DNA of 64,000 nucleotides from Neisseria sp. (GCF_030530745.1 NZ_JAUMUI010000008.1:26556-90555); one strand, 5' to 3'. Shown: positions 1-13,650, counted from the first letter of the stretch. Notes: generated from the letters alone by a model not told the origin. Made by a program: numbers and translations.

Positions 1-569
1 ACATGCTGGCCATAGCGGTATTGGTTGCCGAGCAGCCAATGGGCCGCAGTAACGCCTTGTGCGGCGGCCTGCGTAAACAGTTCGTGTGCCCGTGCCAGAT
101 CCGGTTCGGGTGCCTGCTGCCAGTATTTGGCAAGATAAAGCTGAGCATCGCCATTGCCCTGCGCGGCGGCCAGTTCGGCCCAATGCACGGCCTGCGGGTC
201 TTTTTGGTCGGCACAATATTCCAGCAGCCGCAGCTGGGCATGCAGCACGCCGCTTTCAGCCAAGTCGGTATACTCGCCGATCTGCTGCTCGAAGTGTTCG
301 CCGTCGGCGGCGCGCAGCTGCAGAAGGTTGTAACGGGCATACGGATGGCCTCCTTCCGCCGCCACCTTGAGCCAATGGCGGGCGGCGCTGTAATTGGGGC
401 GTGCACCCGCACCGTTGAGCAGGCAGCCTGCCAACTGGAATGCGGCCTCGATATGCCCCGCTTGGGCGGCCTCCAGCAGCAGGGGGACGGCGGCGGCACA
501 GTCGTCCGGGTTTTTCAGCAGCAGCTCGTGCCCTTGCTGGAACAGTGATTCGGGAGTTGCTTGGGTCAT
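1..569 (-). CDS. Sel1-like/TPR repeat protein, 3' end beyond the window
   Basis: Open frame on the minus strand that starts at the ATG at 569 (first residues MTQATPESLF) and runs off the left edge, so about 189 residues are visible. The protein is rich in Ala, Leu and Gln and built of helical repeats of about 35 residues, with motifs such as AAFQLAGCLLNGAG, ARHWLKVAAEGGHPYA and AAAQGNGDAQLYLAKYW. These have the A-x2-W/L-x2-A-A-x2-G spacing of Sel1-like repeats. Such proteins are usually adaptors; no catalytic domain is visible. No signal peptide is seen. Function unknown; the repeat assignment is by eye. Confidence 0.7.
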   Translation of the reverse strand, partial: MTQATPESLFQQGHELLLKNPDDCAAAVPLLLEAAQAGHIEAAFQLAGCLLNGAGARPNYSAARHWLKVAAEGGHPYARYNLLQLRAADGEHFEQQIGEYTDLAESGVLHAQLRLLEYCADQKDPQAVHWAELAAAQGNGDAQLYLAKYWQQAPEPDLARAHELFTQAAAQGVTAAHWLLGNQYRYGQH

Positions 570-753
570 TTTCGTGCGTAGCGGATTGAAAAAATAGAAA
601 CATTGTATCGCAAAACAGCGGCAGTTCGGCCAACCCAAACATGCCGTGCTGAATACGGCCGAAAAAAGCGGCCAACAGCTTTTTTATACAGGATTTACCG
701 GCCGGACGGCATTTTATAGCAACCCATTACCTGGGTTGGGGCTGCAGGATAAA

Positions 754-779
754 AGGCCGTCTGAACGTTCGGACGGCCT
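754..779. terminator. Inverted DUS pair downstream of prmA
   Basis: AGGCCGTCTGAA is followed after two bases by TTCGGACGGCCT, a near-perfect inverted pair (one base differs from the DUS). It lies 46 bases after the prmA stop and can form a hairpin. Inverted uptake-sequence pairs often serve as terminators in Neisseria. The rest of 570-824 shows no further gene. Confidence 0.6.
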
Positions 780-824
780 GAGGCTTGGCAGGGAAGCTCC
801 GGCCGTTTACCGGACGGACACCCG

Positions 825-1712
825 TCAGCGCTTCACACCGCTCAAACACGCCCAGCCTTCGTCGGTTTGTGCGGGCGACAAATCAAACCATTCGCTGTAA
901 ATACCGCTCATTTCTTCAACCTGTTCGTCGAGGATGCCCGAAAGCACGATGCGGCCGCCCTGCTTGGTGCGGTCGGCCAAAAGGCCGCCGAGCAGGCGCA
1001 GGGGGTTGGCGAGAATATTGGCCACCACAACATCGAACCGGCCTTCGGGCAGGGCATCGGGCAGATAGAAGCGCGCGGGCACATCGTTTTGGGCGGCGTT
1101 GTCGTTGCTGGCCCGGATGGCCTGCTCGTCGATATCCACACCAACGGCGCTGCCTGCCCCCAATTTCAAGGCGGCGATGGCGAGAATGCCGGAGCCGCAG
1201 CCGTAATCCAGCACGGCTTCACCTCCTTGCAAATGGCGGTCAAGCCATTGCAGGCACAGGCGGGTGGTGGGGTGGCTGCCGGTGCCGAACGCAAGGCCGG
1301 GATCGAGTTGCAGGTTGACGGTGCCGCCGCCGGGCGCTTCGTGCCACGAAGGGGTAATCCACAAACGCTCCGAAATCTGAATCGGCTCGAACTGCGCCTG
1401 CGTGAGCCGCACCCAATCCTGCTCGGGCAGGTATTCGGTGTCGTAGTCGGGCACGGCGATGTTGCAGTCGTCGGCTGCGGCGGCTATAACCGGCGCAGCA
1501 TCGGTTTGTTCGTCGAACAGGGCGATTACTTTGCTCTGCTGCCAGATTTGTTCGGCAGGCATACCCGGCTCGCCGAAAATCGCCTGCTCGTTGGCGGTGC
1601 CTGCGTAGGCGTCTTCGATAGCGGCGGAAAGTGCGCCGTGCGCCATTAACGCATCGGCAAGGCGCTCTGCGGTGTGGTCGTTAACGGCGATGGTGATTTG
1701 CTGGTAGGCCAT
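825..1712 (-). CDS. prmA: Ribosomal protein L11 methyltransferase
   Basis: Class I SAM-dependent methyltransferase of 295 residues that trimethylates ribosomal protein L11. The ATG at 1712 gives MAYQQITIAVNDHTAERLADAL, the usual PrmA N-terminus and length (about 293 in E. coli); a longer frame to 1874 adds residues with no family resemblance. Visible motifs are the PrmA-type LDPGLAFGTGSHPTTRL, the SAM-binding VLDYGCGSGILAIAALKLGA with acidic VGVDID after it, and DVVVANILANPLRLL, the NIL-type substrate loop. It diverges from rpmE, so two genes for ribosome components or their modification share the 1712-1889 region. Modification of L11 is non-essential in E. coli. Confidence 0.95.
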   Translation of the reverse strand: MAYQQITIAVNDHTAERLADALMAHGALSAAIEDAYAGTANEQAIFGEPGMPAEQIWQQSKVIALFDEQTDAAPVIAAAADDCNIAVPDYDTEYLPEQDWVRLTQAQFEPIQISERLWITPSWHEAPGGGTVNLQLDPGLAFGTGSHPTTRLCLQWLDRHLQGGEAVLDYGCGSGILAIAALKLGAGSAVGVDIDEQAIRASNDNAAQNDVPARFYLPDALPEGRFDVVVANILANPLRLLGGLLADRTKQGGRIVLSGILDEQVEEMSGIYSEWFDLSPAQTDEGWACLSGVKR

Positions 1713-1798
1713 GCGGGGTTGCTTTCTTTGCGTGTGTCGGCATGGCGCGATTTTAGCAAAAAACTGTTGCAAATTAAACCGCAAGCCGCAACACAGGC

Positions 1799-1827
1799 TT
1801 GACAAAACGGCGGCAAACGGCAATACT
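1799..1827 (+). promoter_or_regulatory. Candidate sigma-70 promoter for rpmE
   Basis: TTGACA (1799-1804) is a perfect -35 hexamer, followed after 17 bases by AATACT (1822-1827, 4 of 6 matches to TATAAT). It lies about 60 bases before the rpmE ATG, in the gap from divergent prmA. Assigned from sequence only. Confidence 0.55.
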
Positions 1828-1888
1828 GCGCAGCTTGTCTTTGAAGCATAGGCACAACCCCTATGCCCGCTCACCGAAAGGAAATAAA

Positions 1889-2104
1889 ATGAAACAAGAT
1901 ATCCACCCCGATTACCACGAAGTTAACGTAACTTGCTCTTGCGGCAACAAATTCGTTACCAAATCCACCATGGCTAAAGAGAGCTTCAACATCGAGGTTT
2001 GCTCGCAATGCCATCCGTTCTACACCGGCCAGCAAAAAATCGTCGACACCACCGGCCGCGTGGACAAATTCAACCAAAAATTCGGCAATATGTTCAAACG
2101 CTGA
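1889..2104 (+). CDS. rpmE: 50S ribosomal protein L31
   Basis: 71-residue L31 of the large ribosomal subunit. The ATG at 1889 follows a good ribosome-binding site (AAAGGAAA) and gives [20 protein letters not shown], the standard L31 start. It is the zinc-binding (C+) form: Cys16 and Cys18 early, then the CSQC pair near residues 37-40, followed by [24 protein letters not shown]. This form usually serves in zinc-replete cells, and a cysteine-free paralogue, if present, lies outside the window. A hairpin with a T-run follows the stop, so it is probably transcribed alone. Confidence 0.97.
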   Translation: MKQDIHPDYHEVNVTCSCGNKFVTKSTMAKESFNIEVCSQCHPFYTGQQKIVDTTGRVDKFNQKFGNMFKR

Positions 2105-2126
2105 TTGGCGGATGTTTTGGAATAGA

Positions 2127-2157
2127 AAAGGCTGCAACTGGCAGTCTTTTTTATTTT
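2127..2157 (+). terminator. Rho-independent terminator of rpmE
   Basis: AAAGGCTGC, a five-base loop, then GCAGTCTTT (one G-U pair) and a T-rich tail, starting 22 bases after the rpmE stop. Confidence 0.75.
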
Positions 2158-2184
2158 GTGCAGCCGGCGTAACGCGTAACAAAC

Positions 2185-2211
2185 AGGCCGTCTGAAAATT
2201 TCAGACGGCCT
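2185..2211. terminator. Inverted DUS pair between convergent rpmE and the MliC-like gene
   Basis: Perfect 12-base AGGCCGTCTGAA / TTCAGACGGCCT arms with a three-base loop, placed between two convergent genes. It can act as a bidirectional terminator and as a DNA-uptake signal. Confidence 0.7.
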
Positions 2212-2239
2212 TACGCTTGCATTTTCCGCCTGTTTTTAA

Positions 2240-2758
2240 CTATGCGGGCAGACAGTTTTTCATCACAATCGAATCCACCGGCAGCGTTTCGCCGTCCACT
2301 TTCTGCTGCTCGTGCCGCACCAGAAAGCCGTTGTCTTCTTTATAAAAATCGCTTTGATACTGGTTGCCGACAGTCCAGGTGTAAGTGCCGTTGCCGAATG
2401 CGGTCAAATCTTCGTTGCTGTATTCCCCGCTGTAGGGCAGCGTCAGCGTTTGGCCGCCAACGCGCACTTCTGCAGTGGGTTCGTCGGTTTCGCGGTAATA
2501 ACGCGCATCCAGCGTTTTGCCCCCGTCGCATTGGTAAGACTGCCAAGCCGCATCTTTGGCCGTGCCCAAATTGCCGCCCAAAGGAATATCGGCGGGCGCC
2601 GATGCCGTTTCGGCTGCCGGTGTTTCCACCGTTGCGGACGCAGGCGCGGGTGCGGCACTCGCCGCTGAAACCTCGGGCGCTTGCGCCGCCTGCTCCGGCT
2701 TGCAGGCAGACAATGCCGGCAATGCCGCAACCATTAAAGATAATGTGCGAAATTTCAT
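2240..2758 (-). CDS. MliC-type lysozyme-inhibitor-like lipoprotein
   Basis: 172-residue predicted lipoprotein. The ATG at 2758 gives a lipoprotein signal peptide (MKFRTLSLMVAALPALSAC, lipobox cysteine at 19); a longer frame to 2890 would bury this signal. After it comes a low-complexity Ala/Pro/Thr linker (to about residue 65). A C-terminal domain follows with SYQCDGGKTLDARYY, AEVRVGGQTLTLPY and a second Cys near the end, the pattern of MliC/PliC inhibitors of c-type lysozyme. The Neisseria adhesin complex protein ACP has a related fold. The likely role is protection of peptidoglycan from host lysozyme in the periplasm or outer membrane. Domain identity is inferred from motif spacing. Confidence 0.75.
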   Translation of the reverse strand: MKFRTLSLMVAALPALSACKPEQAAQAPEVSAASAAPAPASATVETPAAETASAPADIPLGGNLGTAKDAAWQSYQCDGGKTLDARYYRETDEPTAEVRVGGQTLTLPYSGEYSNEDLTAFGNGTYTWTVGNQYQSDFYKEDNGFLVRHEQQKVDGETLPVDSIVMKNCLPA

Positions 2759-2917
2759 GGGAATGTTCCAAAAAATACCAACAGCCGCTAGTGTAAAAGA
2801 AACCGTCGGAATTTTCACCCCGGCAGGCGCAATTATTTTTTTATGACAGCCAGGGCAAGGCCGTCTGAAAAGGATTGAACTGTTCCCCAAATCTGCACGG
2901 CGGTTTCCACAATCTCT

Positions 2918-2926
2918 TGCTATAAT
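2918..2926 (+). promoter_or_regulatory. Extended -10 promoter of dxs
   Basis: TG-C-TATAAT is a perfect extended -10 element 40 bases upstream of the dxs ATG. No good -35 is visible, as is common for extended -10 promoters. Confidence 0.6.
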
Positions 2927-2965
2927 CGCCCATTACACGCCGTTTCAGATAACAAAGACCACGCC

Positions 2966-4867
2966 ATGAGCCAAACCCCATTACTCGACACCATCGACCT
3001 GCCGCAGGATTTGCGCCGGCTCGACACCAAGCAGTTACCGCAACTGGCTGCCGAACTGCGCGCTTTTCTGCTGGAATCGGTAGGCAAAACCGGCGGCCAT
3101 TTCGCCAGCAATCTCGGCGCTGTGGAGCTGACCGTGGCGCTGCATTATGTGTACCACACTCCCGAAGACCATCTGGTGTGGGACGTTGGCCACCAGAGCT
3201 ATCCGCACAAAATCCTCACCGGCCGCAAAAACCGCATGGATACCATGCGCAAATACGGCGGGCTGGCGGGCTTTCCCAAACGCGGCGAATCGGTATACGA
3301 CGCTTTCGGCGTGGGGCACTCTTCCACATCTATCGGTGCGGCGTTGGGCATGGCGGTGGCCGACAAACTGGCGGGCAAAACCAGCCGCAGTGTGGCGGTA
3401 ATCGGCGACGGCGCGATGACTGCCGGCCAAGCTTTCGAAGCCTTGAACTGCGCGGGCGATATGGATATCGACCTGTTGGTGATTCTGAACGACAACGAAA
3501 TGTCGATTTCGCCCAATGTCGGCGCTCTGCCCAAATATCTGGCGCGCAACGTGGTGCGCGATATGCACGGCCTGCTCTCCACCATCAAGGCGCAATCGAC
3601 CAAAGTGCTCGACAAACTGCCCGGCGCACTCGAAATCGCCCAAAAGGTCGAACACAAAATCAAAACCATTGCGGGCGAAGCCGAGCACGCCAAGCAGTCG
3701 CTGTCTCTGTTTGAAAACTTCGGCTTCCACTACACCGGCCCCGTCGACGGCCACGACGTCGAACAGCTGGTTCACGTTTTAAAAGAGCTGCGCGGCAAAA
3801 AAGGCCCGCAAATCCTGCATGTGATCACCAAAAAAGGCCAAGGTTACAAACTCGCCGAAAACGACCCCGTGAAATATCACGCCGTTTCCACTTTGGCGCA
3901 GGAAGGCGGCAAAGAAACCGAAAAATTTCCGCCCAAACCCGCCACCAAACCTACCTACACGCAGATTTTCGGCCGCTGGCTGTGCGACCAGGCCGCCGCC
4001 GACCCGCGCCTGATCGCCATTACCCCCGCCATGCGCGAAGGCAGCGGGCTGGTGGAATACGAACAGAAATTCCCCGACCGCTATTTCGACGTGGGCATCG
4101 CCGAGCAGCACGCCGTAACCTTTGCCGGCGGCCTGGCCTGCGAAGGCGCCAAGCCCGTGGTGGCGGTTTATTCCACCTTTCTGCAACGCGCCTACGACCA
4201 GCTTATCCACGACGTTGCCCTGCAAAACCTGCCCGTTTTGTTTGCTGTCGACCGTGCCGGCATCGTCGGCGCCGACGGCCCCACCCATGCCGGCCTGTAT
4301 GATTTGAGCTTTCTGCGCTGCATTCCCAATATGGTGGTGGCCGCCCCCAGCGATGAAAACGAATGCCGCCTGCTGCTTTCCACCTGCTACCGGTCAGACG
4401 CGCCCTCGGCGGTGCGCTATCCGCGCGGTTCGGGCTGCGGCGCCGCCGTTTCAGACGGCCTCGAAACCGTGCCCGTGGGCAAAGGCGTGGTGAAACGCGA
4501 AGGCAGCCGCACCGCCGTTTTCGCTTTCGGCAGCATGGTACAGCCCGCACTGGCCGCCGCCGAAACGCTGAACGCCACCGTGGCCGATATGCGTTTTGTG
4601 AAGCCTATAGACGAAGAGCTGATTGTGCGGCTGGCGCAAACCCACGATTATCTGGTAACCGCCGAAGAAAACGCCGAACAAGGCGGTGCGGGCAGCGCGG
4701 TGCTGGAAGTGCTGGCCAAACACAATATCTGCAAACCCGTGCTGCTGTTGGGCGTGGCCGACACCGTTACCGAACACGGCGACCCGCAACAGCTGCTCGA
4801 CGATCTGGGCCTGAGTGCGGCGGCGTTGGCCGAACGCATCTGCAACCGTTTCGGGTTGGCGGAATAA
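2966..4867 (+). CDS. dxs: 1-deoxy-D-xylulose-5-phosphate synthase
   Basis: 633-residue thiamine-diphosphate enzyme that condenses pyruvate and glyceraldehyde 3-phosphate, the first step of the MEP pathway to isoprenoids and also a source for thiamine and pyridoxal. Visible elements are His45 (GGHFASNLG), His76 in [10 protein letters not shown], the ThDP motif GDGAMTAG at 147-154 ending in NDNEMS (Asn175), and the general acid/base Glu380 in [13 protein letters not shown]. The C-terminal transketolase domain has PIDEELI and [10 protein letters not shown]. Length is typical. An in-frame DUS near 4450 encodes SDGL. The gene stands alone, followed by a palindromic repeat. Confidence 0.97.
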   Translation: MSQTPLLDTIDLPQDLRRLDTKQLPQLAAELRAFLLESVGKTGGHFASNLGAVELTVALHYVYHTPEDHLVWDVGHQSYPHKILTGRKNRMDTMRKYGGLAGFPKRGESVYDAFGVGHSSTSIGAALGMAVADKLAGKTSRSVAVIGDGAMTAGQAFEALNCAGDMDIDLLVILNDNEMSISPNVGALPKYLARNVVRDMHGLLSTIKAQSTKVLDKLPGALEIAQKVEHKIKTIAGEAEHAKQSLSLFENFGFHYTGPVDGHDVEQLVHVLKELRGKKGPQILHVITKKGQGYKLAENDPVKYHAVSTLAQEGGKETEKFPPKPATKPTYTQIFGRWLCDQAAADPRLIAITPAMREGSGLVEYEQKFPDRYFDVGIAEQHAVTFAGGLACEGAKPVVAVYSTFLQRAYDQLIHDVALQNLPVLFAVDRAGIVGADGPTHAGLYDLSFLRCIPNMVVAAPSDENECRLLLSTCYRSDAPSAVRYPRGSGCGAAVSDGLETVPVGKGVVKREGSRTAVFAFGSMVQPALAAAETLNATVADMRFVKPIDEELIVRLAQTHDYLVTAEENAEQGGAGSAVLEVLAKHNICKPVLLLGVADTVTEHGDPQQLLDDLGLSAAALAERICNRFGLAE

Positions 4868-4879
4868 TCTGATTGCCCG

Positions 4880-4954
4880 TTATACCCGGGCTTAACCCGG
4901 GTATCTGCCGCTGTTTTTAAAACACAAAGATACCCGGGTTAAGCCCGGGTATAA
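4880..4954. repeat. Twin-palindrome repeat, copy A
   Basis: Two perfect 27-base inverted arms (4880-4906 and 4928-4954) separated by 21 bases. Each arm is itself palindromic around CCCGGGCTTAACCCGGG. Same geometry as copies at 6004, 37514, 38100 and 62740 but with a different stem sequence. Confidence 0.9.
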
Positions 4955-5065
4955 CACAAATGTTAATCTGAGGCCGTCTGAAAACACCTGCCCGGCATCA
5001 TTAGTTTTTGATATTTTTCGACTTTGAAACCGCTCTGTCCGTAACACCCCATCCGTCAACCCGCC

Positions 5066-5983
5066 ATGCACACCCCCGTCTACATCGGGCGTTTCGCCCC
5101 CAGCCCCACCGGCCTGCTGCACATCGGCTCGCTGCTCACCGCGCTGGCTTCCTACGCCGATGCCAAAGCACACGGCGGGCGCTGGCTGGTGCGCATGGAA
5201 GACCTCGACCCGCCGCGCGAAACGGCAGGCGCGGCAAGCCATATCCTGCGCACGCTTGAAGCCTTCGGTTTCGAATGGGACGGCGAAGTCGTGTATCAGA
5301 GCCGCCGCCACGCGCTTTACTGCGAAGCCTTAGGCCGTCTGAAAGCGGCGGGGCTGGTTTATCCCTGCCATTGCAGCCGCAAAGAATGGCAGGCCGCCGC
5401 CGTCATGGGCGCCGACGGTTTTGTGTATAACGGCAAATGCGGCCGGGCGGATTACAGGCCGTCTGAACAAGATTTGGCGAAACAGCCTGCCTGGCGGCTG
5501 CGCGTACCCGATGAAACCATTGCTTTTCACGATGCCGTGGTCGGCCGCTACGCCCAAAACCTCGCCCGCGACATCGGCGACTTCGTGCTGCTGCGCGCCG
5601 ACGGCTTTTGGGCCTACCAACTGGCCGTAGTGGCCGATGATGCCGAACAAGGCATCACCCACATCGTGCGCGGGCAGGATTTGCTGGTTTCCACTCCGCG
5701 CCAGATTTGGCTGCAACGCTGTTTGGGGTTTACCACCCCGCACTACGCCCACCTGCCGCTCTTGGTCAACCGCCACGGCCAGAAATGGTCGAAACAAACC
5801 CTCGCCCCCGCACTGGATTTAACGCAGCGCGAACAACTGCTGCGGCAGGTGATGGGCTATCTGAACCTACCCCCCGCCCCCGCAACCGGTAGGCCGTCTG
5901 AATTATTGGCTTGGGCGGTGAAACATTGGGATATGGCGAAAGTGGGCAAGGCGGCGGTGTGTACGGAAGAGGGGTATAGTTAA
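5066..5983 (+). CDS. gluQ: Glutamyl-Q tRNA(Asp) synthetase
   Basis: 305-residue paralogue of glutamyl-tRNA synthetase lacking the anticodon domain. The family attaches glutamate to the queuosine base at position 34 of tRNA(Asp). The start [16 protein letters not shown] leads to the class I signature HIGS at 19-22. Zinc-type cysteines occur in [10 protein letters not shown] and NGKCGRADY, and the KMSKS loop appears as WSKQT. Length matches GluQRS (about 300). A DUS lies 80 bases upstream, and twin-palindrome repeats flank the gene on both sides. An in-frame DUS occurs near 5458. In many gamma-proteobacteria this gene follows dksA; here it stands alone. Confidence 0.93.
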   Translation: MHTPVYIGRFAPSPTGLLHIGSLLTALASYADAKAHGGRWLVRMEDLDPPRETAGAASHILRTLEAFGFEWDGEVVYQSRRHALYCEALGRLKAAGLVYPCHCSRKEWQAAAVMGADGFVYNGKCGRADYRPSEQDLAKQPAWRLRVPDETIAFHDAVVGRYAQNLARDIGDFVLLRADGFWAYQLAVVADDAEQGITHIVRGQDLLVSTPRQIWLQRCLGFTTPHYAHLPLLVNRHGQKWSKQTLAPALDLTQREQLLRQVMGYLNLPPAPATGRPSELLAWAVKHWDMAKVGKAAVCTEEGYS

Positions 5984-6003
5984 ACCACTTCAGCAACAGT
6001 TCC

Positions 6004-6078
6004 GTCATACTCGGGCTTGACCCGAGTATCCCAAATTTTTCTGAAACTCAAGATACTCGGGTCAAGCCCGAGTATGAC
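6004..6078. repeat. Twin-palindrome repeat, copy B
   Basis: Perfect 27-base inverted arms (6004-6030, 6052-6078) with a 21-base spacer. Each arm contains the inner palindrome ATACTCGGGCTTGACCCGAG. Arms are identical to those of copy C at 62740-62812, 57 kb away. Confidence 0.92.
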
Positions 6079-6141
6079 GAATGTACTTCTTCTTAAGTTG
6101 GTTGGCCATAGTGGCTCATCTGTTTACCACATCAAAACCAA

Positions 6142-6174
6142 AGGCCGTCTGAAAACAAATCTTTCAGACGGCCT
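6142..6174. terminator. Inverted DUS pair after leuS
   Basis: AGGCCGTCTGAA and TTCAGACGGCCT with a nine-base loop and T-rich flank, 26 bases past the leuS stop. Likely terminator. Confidence 0.7.
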
Positions 6175-6199
6175 TTGCCATGTTGGAAAAGCGCCGGCG

Positions 6200-8958
<2,759 letters not shown>

Positions 8959-8978
8959 TCATATGCAAAACAACCAAA

Positions 8979-9467
8979 CTACCGCAAACGCTCGTAATGC
9001 ACGAACGCATAATCCGTGCCGCTTGCCGCCGTATGAGCTTCACGGCTTGTTTCTTGCCAATCGCTGCTACTGATTGTTGGGAAAAACGCATCGCCTTCCA
9101 CATTCAACCCGACTTCGGTAATCCGCAAATCGGTAGCGGCCGACAGTGCTTCGGTGTAAATCTGTGCCCCGCCCATAATGATGACTTCGGCATCTTCGGC
9201 ACAAGCCGCCAGCGCGGCCGGCAAATCGGGCATAACTTCCGCCCCCTCCGCCGGATAATCCGCCCGACGGCTGACCACGATATTGCGGCGGCCCGGCAAC
9301 GGCTTTTTCGGCAGCGATTCCCATGTTTTGCGGCCCATAATCACGGGCTTGCCGGTGGTATAGGAACGGAAAAAAGCAAAATCTTCAGGCAAATGCCACG
9401 GCATGGTGTTATTGATGCCGATACAGCCGTTTTCCGCACAAGCGGCAATTAGAGTGATCTTTTGCAT
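8979..9467 (-). CDS. folA: Dihydrofolate reductase
   Basis: 162-residue NADPH-dependent enzyme that reduces dihydrofolate to tetrahydrofolate for thymidylate, purine and methionine synthesis; target of trimethoprim. It starts MQKITLIAACAENGCIGINN. The active-site segment MPWHLPEDFAFF carries the catalytic acid at Asp29. Cofactor motifs are VIMGRKTWESLPKKPLPGRRN and the second glycine pair in IIMGGAQIYTEAL. Length is normal for chromosomal DHFR. It follows dnaJ on the same strand, separated by an inverted DUS hairpin, so it is probably a separate transcript. Confidence 0.96.
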   Translation of the reverse strand: MQKITLIAACAENGCIGINNTMPWHLPEDFAFFRSYTTGKPVIMGRKTWESLPKKPLPGRRNIVVSRRADYPAEGAEVMPDLPAALAACAEDAEVIIMGGAQIYTEALSAATDLRITEVGLNVEGDAFFPTISSSDWQETSREAHTAASGTDYAFVHYERLR

Positions 9468-9539
9468 ACGCTGCTTTCATATTCAACGGTTTGCGGCAGG
9501 CTGCCGGCAAACAGTCCTATCCGCCTGCCCCCATAAAGT

Positions 9540-9573
9540 TTCAGACGGCCTTAGGTTTCTCAGGCCGTCTGAA
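9540..9573. terminator. Inverted DUS pair after dnaJ
   Basis: TTCAGACGGCCT (9540-9551) and AGGCCGTCTGAA (9562-9573) with a ten-base loop, between the dnaJ stop and the folA start. Confidence 0.7.
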
Positions 9574-9596
9574 ACCATACTTCGCCCATGCCCGCA

Positions 9597-10727
9597 TCAA
9601 TCGAAAATGTCGCGGACTTTATCGAAAAACGATTTCTGGCGGGGGGTTTGCGAACGCTCCATGCCGGTAGAGATTTTTTCAAACTCTTCCAGCAATTCTT
9701 TCTGACGCTCGGTTAAGTTAACCGGCGTTTCCACTACCACATGACAATACAAATCCCCCACCGCACTCGAACGCAACGACTTGATGCCTTTACCTTTTAC
9801 GCGCATACGGCGACCGGTTTGGGTTTCTTTGGGGATACTCAGCTTCACCTTGCCGTCGAGCGTCGGCACCTCCACCTCACCACCCAGTGCGGCAATAGCA
9901 AAACTGATCGGCATTTCGCAATGCAGATCCAAACCGTTGCGCTCGAATGTTTTGTGTTCTGTAACGTGCACCACAACATACAAATCGCCACTCGGCGCAC
10001 CGTGCATACCCGGCTCGCCCTCCCCGCTCAGGCGGATGCGCTGGCCGTTATCGATACCTGCCGGAATATTCACTTCAACGGTTTTGCTGGTTTTCACCCG
10101 GCCTTCGCCGCGGCATTTCACGCACGGATCTTTGATTTCTTTGCCCGTGCCGTGGCAGGTGGGGCAGGTTTGCTGCATTTGAAAAATGGCCTGGCGCACA
10201 TGAATGGTGCCGCTGCCGTGGCAGGTGGAACAAGTGCTGGCCGATGTGCCGGGCTTCGCTCCACTGCCGTGGCACACATCGCATTCTTCATAAGTCGGAA
10301 TGGTAATGCGCTTTTTAATGCCTTTGGCCGCTTCTTCCAATGTGATTTCTACCGCATATTGCAAATCGGCACCTTGGTAGTTCTGTTGGCGGCCGCCGCC
10401 AGCACCTCCTCCGAACATCTGGCTGAAAATATCCCCGAAATCAAAACCTTGTGCTCCTCCAAAACCGCCGAAACCACCGAAGCCGCCGCCACCCATGTTC
10501 GGATCGACACCGGCATGGCCGAATTGATCATAAGATGCCCGTTTTTGTTTGTCCGACAAAATATCATAGGCTTTCTGCACTTCTTTAAATTTTTCTTCCG
10601 CCTCGGCATCACCTTGATTGCGGTCGGGGTGATATTTCATAGCGAGTTTGCGGTAGGCTTTTTTAATTTCATCGTCGCTTGCGCTGCGGGCCACGCCCAG
10701 AATTTCATAAAAATCTTTATTGCTCAT
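9597..10727 (-). CDS. dnaJ: Chaperone protein DnaJ
   Basis: 376-residue Hsp40 co-chaperone that delivers unfolded clients to DnaK and stimulates its ATPase. The ATG at 10727 ([12 protein letters not shown]) gives the same length as E. coli DnaJ; an upstream in-frame extension to 10781 is rejected. Domains: J domain (1-70) with HPD at 33-35; a Gly/Phe-rich linker; four CxxCxGxG zinc motifs ([32 protein letters not shown]); then the substrate-binding C-terminal domains. dnaK and grpE are not adjacent, so dnaJ is a stand-alone gene here. Confidence 0.97.
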   Translation of the reverse strand: MSNKDFYEILGVARSASDDEIKKAYRKLAMKYHPDRNQGDAEAEEKFKEVQKAYDILSDKQKRASYDQFGHAGVDPNMGGGGFGGFGGFGGAQGFDFGDIFSQMFGGGAGGGRQQNYQGADLQYAVEITLEEAAKGIKKRITIPTYEECDVCHGSGAKPGTSASTCSTCHGSGTIHVRQAIFQMQQTCPTCHGTGKEIKDPCVKCRGEGRVKTSKTVEVNIPAGIDNGQRIRLSGEGEPGMHGAPSGDLYVVVHVTEHKTFERNGLDLHCEMPISFAIAALGGEVEVPTLDGKVKLSIPKETQTGRRMRVKGKGIKSLRSSAVGDLYCHVVVETPVNLTERQKELLEEFEKISTGMERSQTPRQKSFFDKVRDIFD

Positions 10728-10820
10728 GATAAATGTTCGGTAATGGTATGAAAATTGGTTTTTAAAATAAGGGCAGAACATTGAAACTCAAGAGAGTTGC
10801 CGATATTTCAGCAGCAGGCA

Positions 10821-10850
10821 AATAAAAAGCACAGCCTAAAGCTGTGCTTT
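10821..10850 (-). terminator. Rho-independent terminator of the atp operon
   Basis: Perfect 10-base stem (AAAGCACAGC / GCTGTGCTTT) with a five-base loop. On the minus strand it is followed by a T-rich run, 22 bases past the atpC stop. Confidence 0.85.
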
Positions 10851-10871
10851 GCCGGATTTGCGGGCAAATCC

Positions 10872-11297
10872 TTATTTGTTTTTTTGCGCACGGAGGTAAT
10901 CCAATGTTTTGAGTTGTGCAATCGCTGCAGCCAACGCTGCTTGTGCTTTGGCCAGCGAATCATCGTCCTGAGCTTGGGAAATACGTGCTTCTGCGGCTTT
11001 TTTCGCCTCTTCGGCACGCGCCTGATCCATCTCTTCGCTACGCACGGCCACGTCGGCCAATACGGTCAGCTTGTCGGGTTGGACTTCCAGCAGGCCGCCT
11101 GAAACAGCCACCAGCAATTCTTCAGGCTCCCCCGGTACGGTCAGACGCAACGCTCCCGGACGGATCAAACTCATAATCGGCTCATGTCGCGGATAAATAC
11201 CAAGTTCACCCGTCAGGGTCGGCACCACCACAAAGCCGGCCTCGCCCGAAAAGATATGCTCCTCGTTACTTACCACTTCAACTTGCATGATATTCAT
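10872..11297 (-). CDS. atpC: ATP synthase epsilon subunit
   Basis: 141-residue epsilon subunit of the F1 central stalk, which couples rotation and inhibits ATP hydrolysis. The N-terminal beta-sandwich has VEVVSNEEHIFSGEA, GELGIYPRHEPIMSLIRPG and VSGGLLEVQPDKLTVLAD. The C-terminal helical hairpin is Ala/Gln-rich (AEEAKKAAEARISQA). The start at 11297 is preceded by GGAGG at good spacing; the ATG nine bases further in is less likely. Last gene of the atp operon, 10 bases after atpD. Confidence 0.96.
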   Translation of the reverse strand: MNIMQVEVVSNEEHIFSGEAGFVVVPTLTGELGIYPRHEPIMSLIRPGALRLTVPGEPEELLVAVSGGLLEVQPDKLTVLADVAVRSEEMDQARAEEAKKAAEARISQAQDDDSLAKAQAALAAAIAQLKTLDYLRAQKNK

Positions 11298-11307
11298 GCC
11301 GGCCTCC

Positions 11308-12714
<1,407 letters not shown>

Positions 12715-12741
12715 CTATTTTAAATGCACGGCATTGCGGCC

Positions 12742-13617
12742 TTAAACAGCCGCCGCACCTGCAACAATTTCTGACAACTCTGTGGTAATTGCAGCTTGGC
12801 GAGATTTGTTATACACCAAGCGCAACTCTTTAATGGCATTACCGGCATTATCGGTGGCAGCTTTCATTGCCACCATGCGCGCAGCTTGTTCTGATGCCAT
12901 ATTGTCACACAACGCTTGATAAACCACAGACTCCAAATAACGGCGAACCAAATACTCCAAAACAGCAACAGGGTCGGGCTCATAACGGTAATCCCAGTTA
13001 AAATCACCGCTCTCACTGACACTCTCAATTGTGTTTTGGCCGATGGGCAACAAAGTTTCCATGCGTGGTTCTTGGCGCATAGTGTTCACAAAACCCGAAT
13101 ACACCAAATGAACAGCATCAAGCTGCTTTTTACCGTAGCTCTGGAAAATCTCGGTTAATGCGCCCAGCAGTTTTTCCATACGGGGCGTATCCCCCAAATT
13201 GGTAACGCTGGCAATTACATTCAAACCGATACGCTGGCAGGCTGCCAAACCTTTACTGCCCAAGCAGACTACATCAACTTCAATACCCTGCTGTTGATAC
13301 TCTTGAACTTGTGCCAAGAATTTCTTCAAAACGTTGGCGTTCAAACCACCGCACAAACCCTTATCTGTGGTAATCAGAATGAAACCCGCACGTTTTACTT
13401 CTTTATGGGATTCCAAAAACCTGATGCCGTGATCTGCATAGGTTTGTGCCAAGTGGCTCATTACCAAACGCACTTTTTCAGCGTACGGACGAGCCAAGCG
13501 CATCCGTTCCTGAGTCTTCCGCATTTTAGAGGTTGACACCATCTGCATCGCTTTAGTGATCTTTTGAGTATTTTGAACACTACGGATTTTGGTGAGAATC
13601 TCTTTCCCTACTGCCAT
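12742..13617 (-). CDS. atpG: ATP synthase gamma subunit
   Basis: 291-residue central-stalk subunit. N- and C-terminal helices that form the coiled-coil rotor are recognisable: MAVGKEILTKIRSVQNTQKITKAMQMVS at the start and ATDNAGNAIKELRLVYNKSRQAAITTELSEIVAGA at the end. The middle Rossmann-like part includes ITTDKGLCGGLNANVLK. Typical length. It lies between atpA and atpD with short gaps, as in other bacterial atp operons. Confidence 0.97.
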   Translation of the reverse strand: MAVGKEILTKIRSVQNTQKITKAMQMVSTSKMRKTQERMRLARPYAEKVRLVMSHLAQTYADHGIRFLESHKEVKRAGFILITTDKGLCGGLNANVLKKFLAQVQEYQQQGIEVDVVCLGSKGLAACQRIGLNVIASVTNLGDTPRMEKLLGALTEIFQSYGKKQLDAVHLVYSGFVNTMRQEPRMETLLPIGQNTIESVSESGDFNWDYRYEPDPVAVLEYLVRRYLESVVYQALCDNMASEQAARMVAMKAATDNAGNAIKELRLVYNKSRQAAITTELSEIVAGAAAV

Positions 13618-13650
13618 TTCAGACTCCTTTCATCTTTCTTTTTAGAATGC

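Noticed and set aside
825-1874. Longer PrmA start at 1874
   Set aside because: The extra residues do not resemble PrmA and would overlap the rpmE promoter region; the ATG at 1712 gives the family length.
10380-10510. Glycine-codon repeats in dnaJ resembling a simple-sequence tract
   Set aside because: They encode the normal Gly/Phe-rich linker of DnaJ, not a phase-variable repeat.
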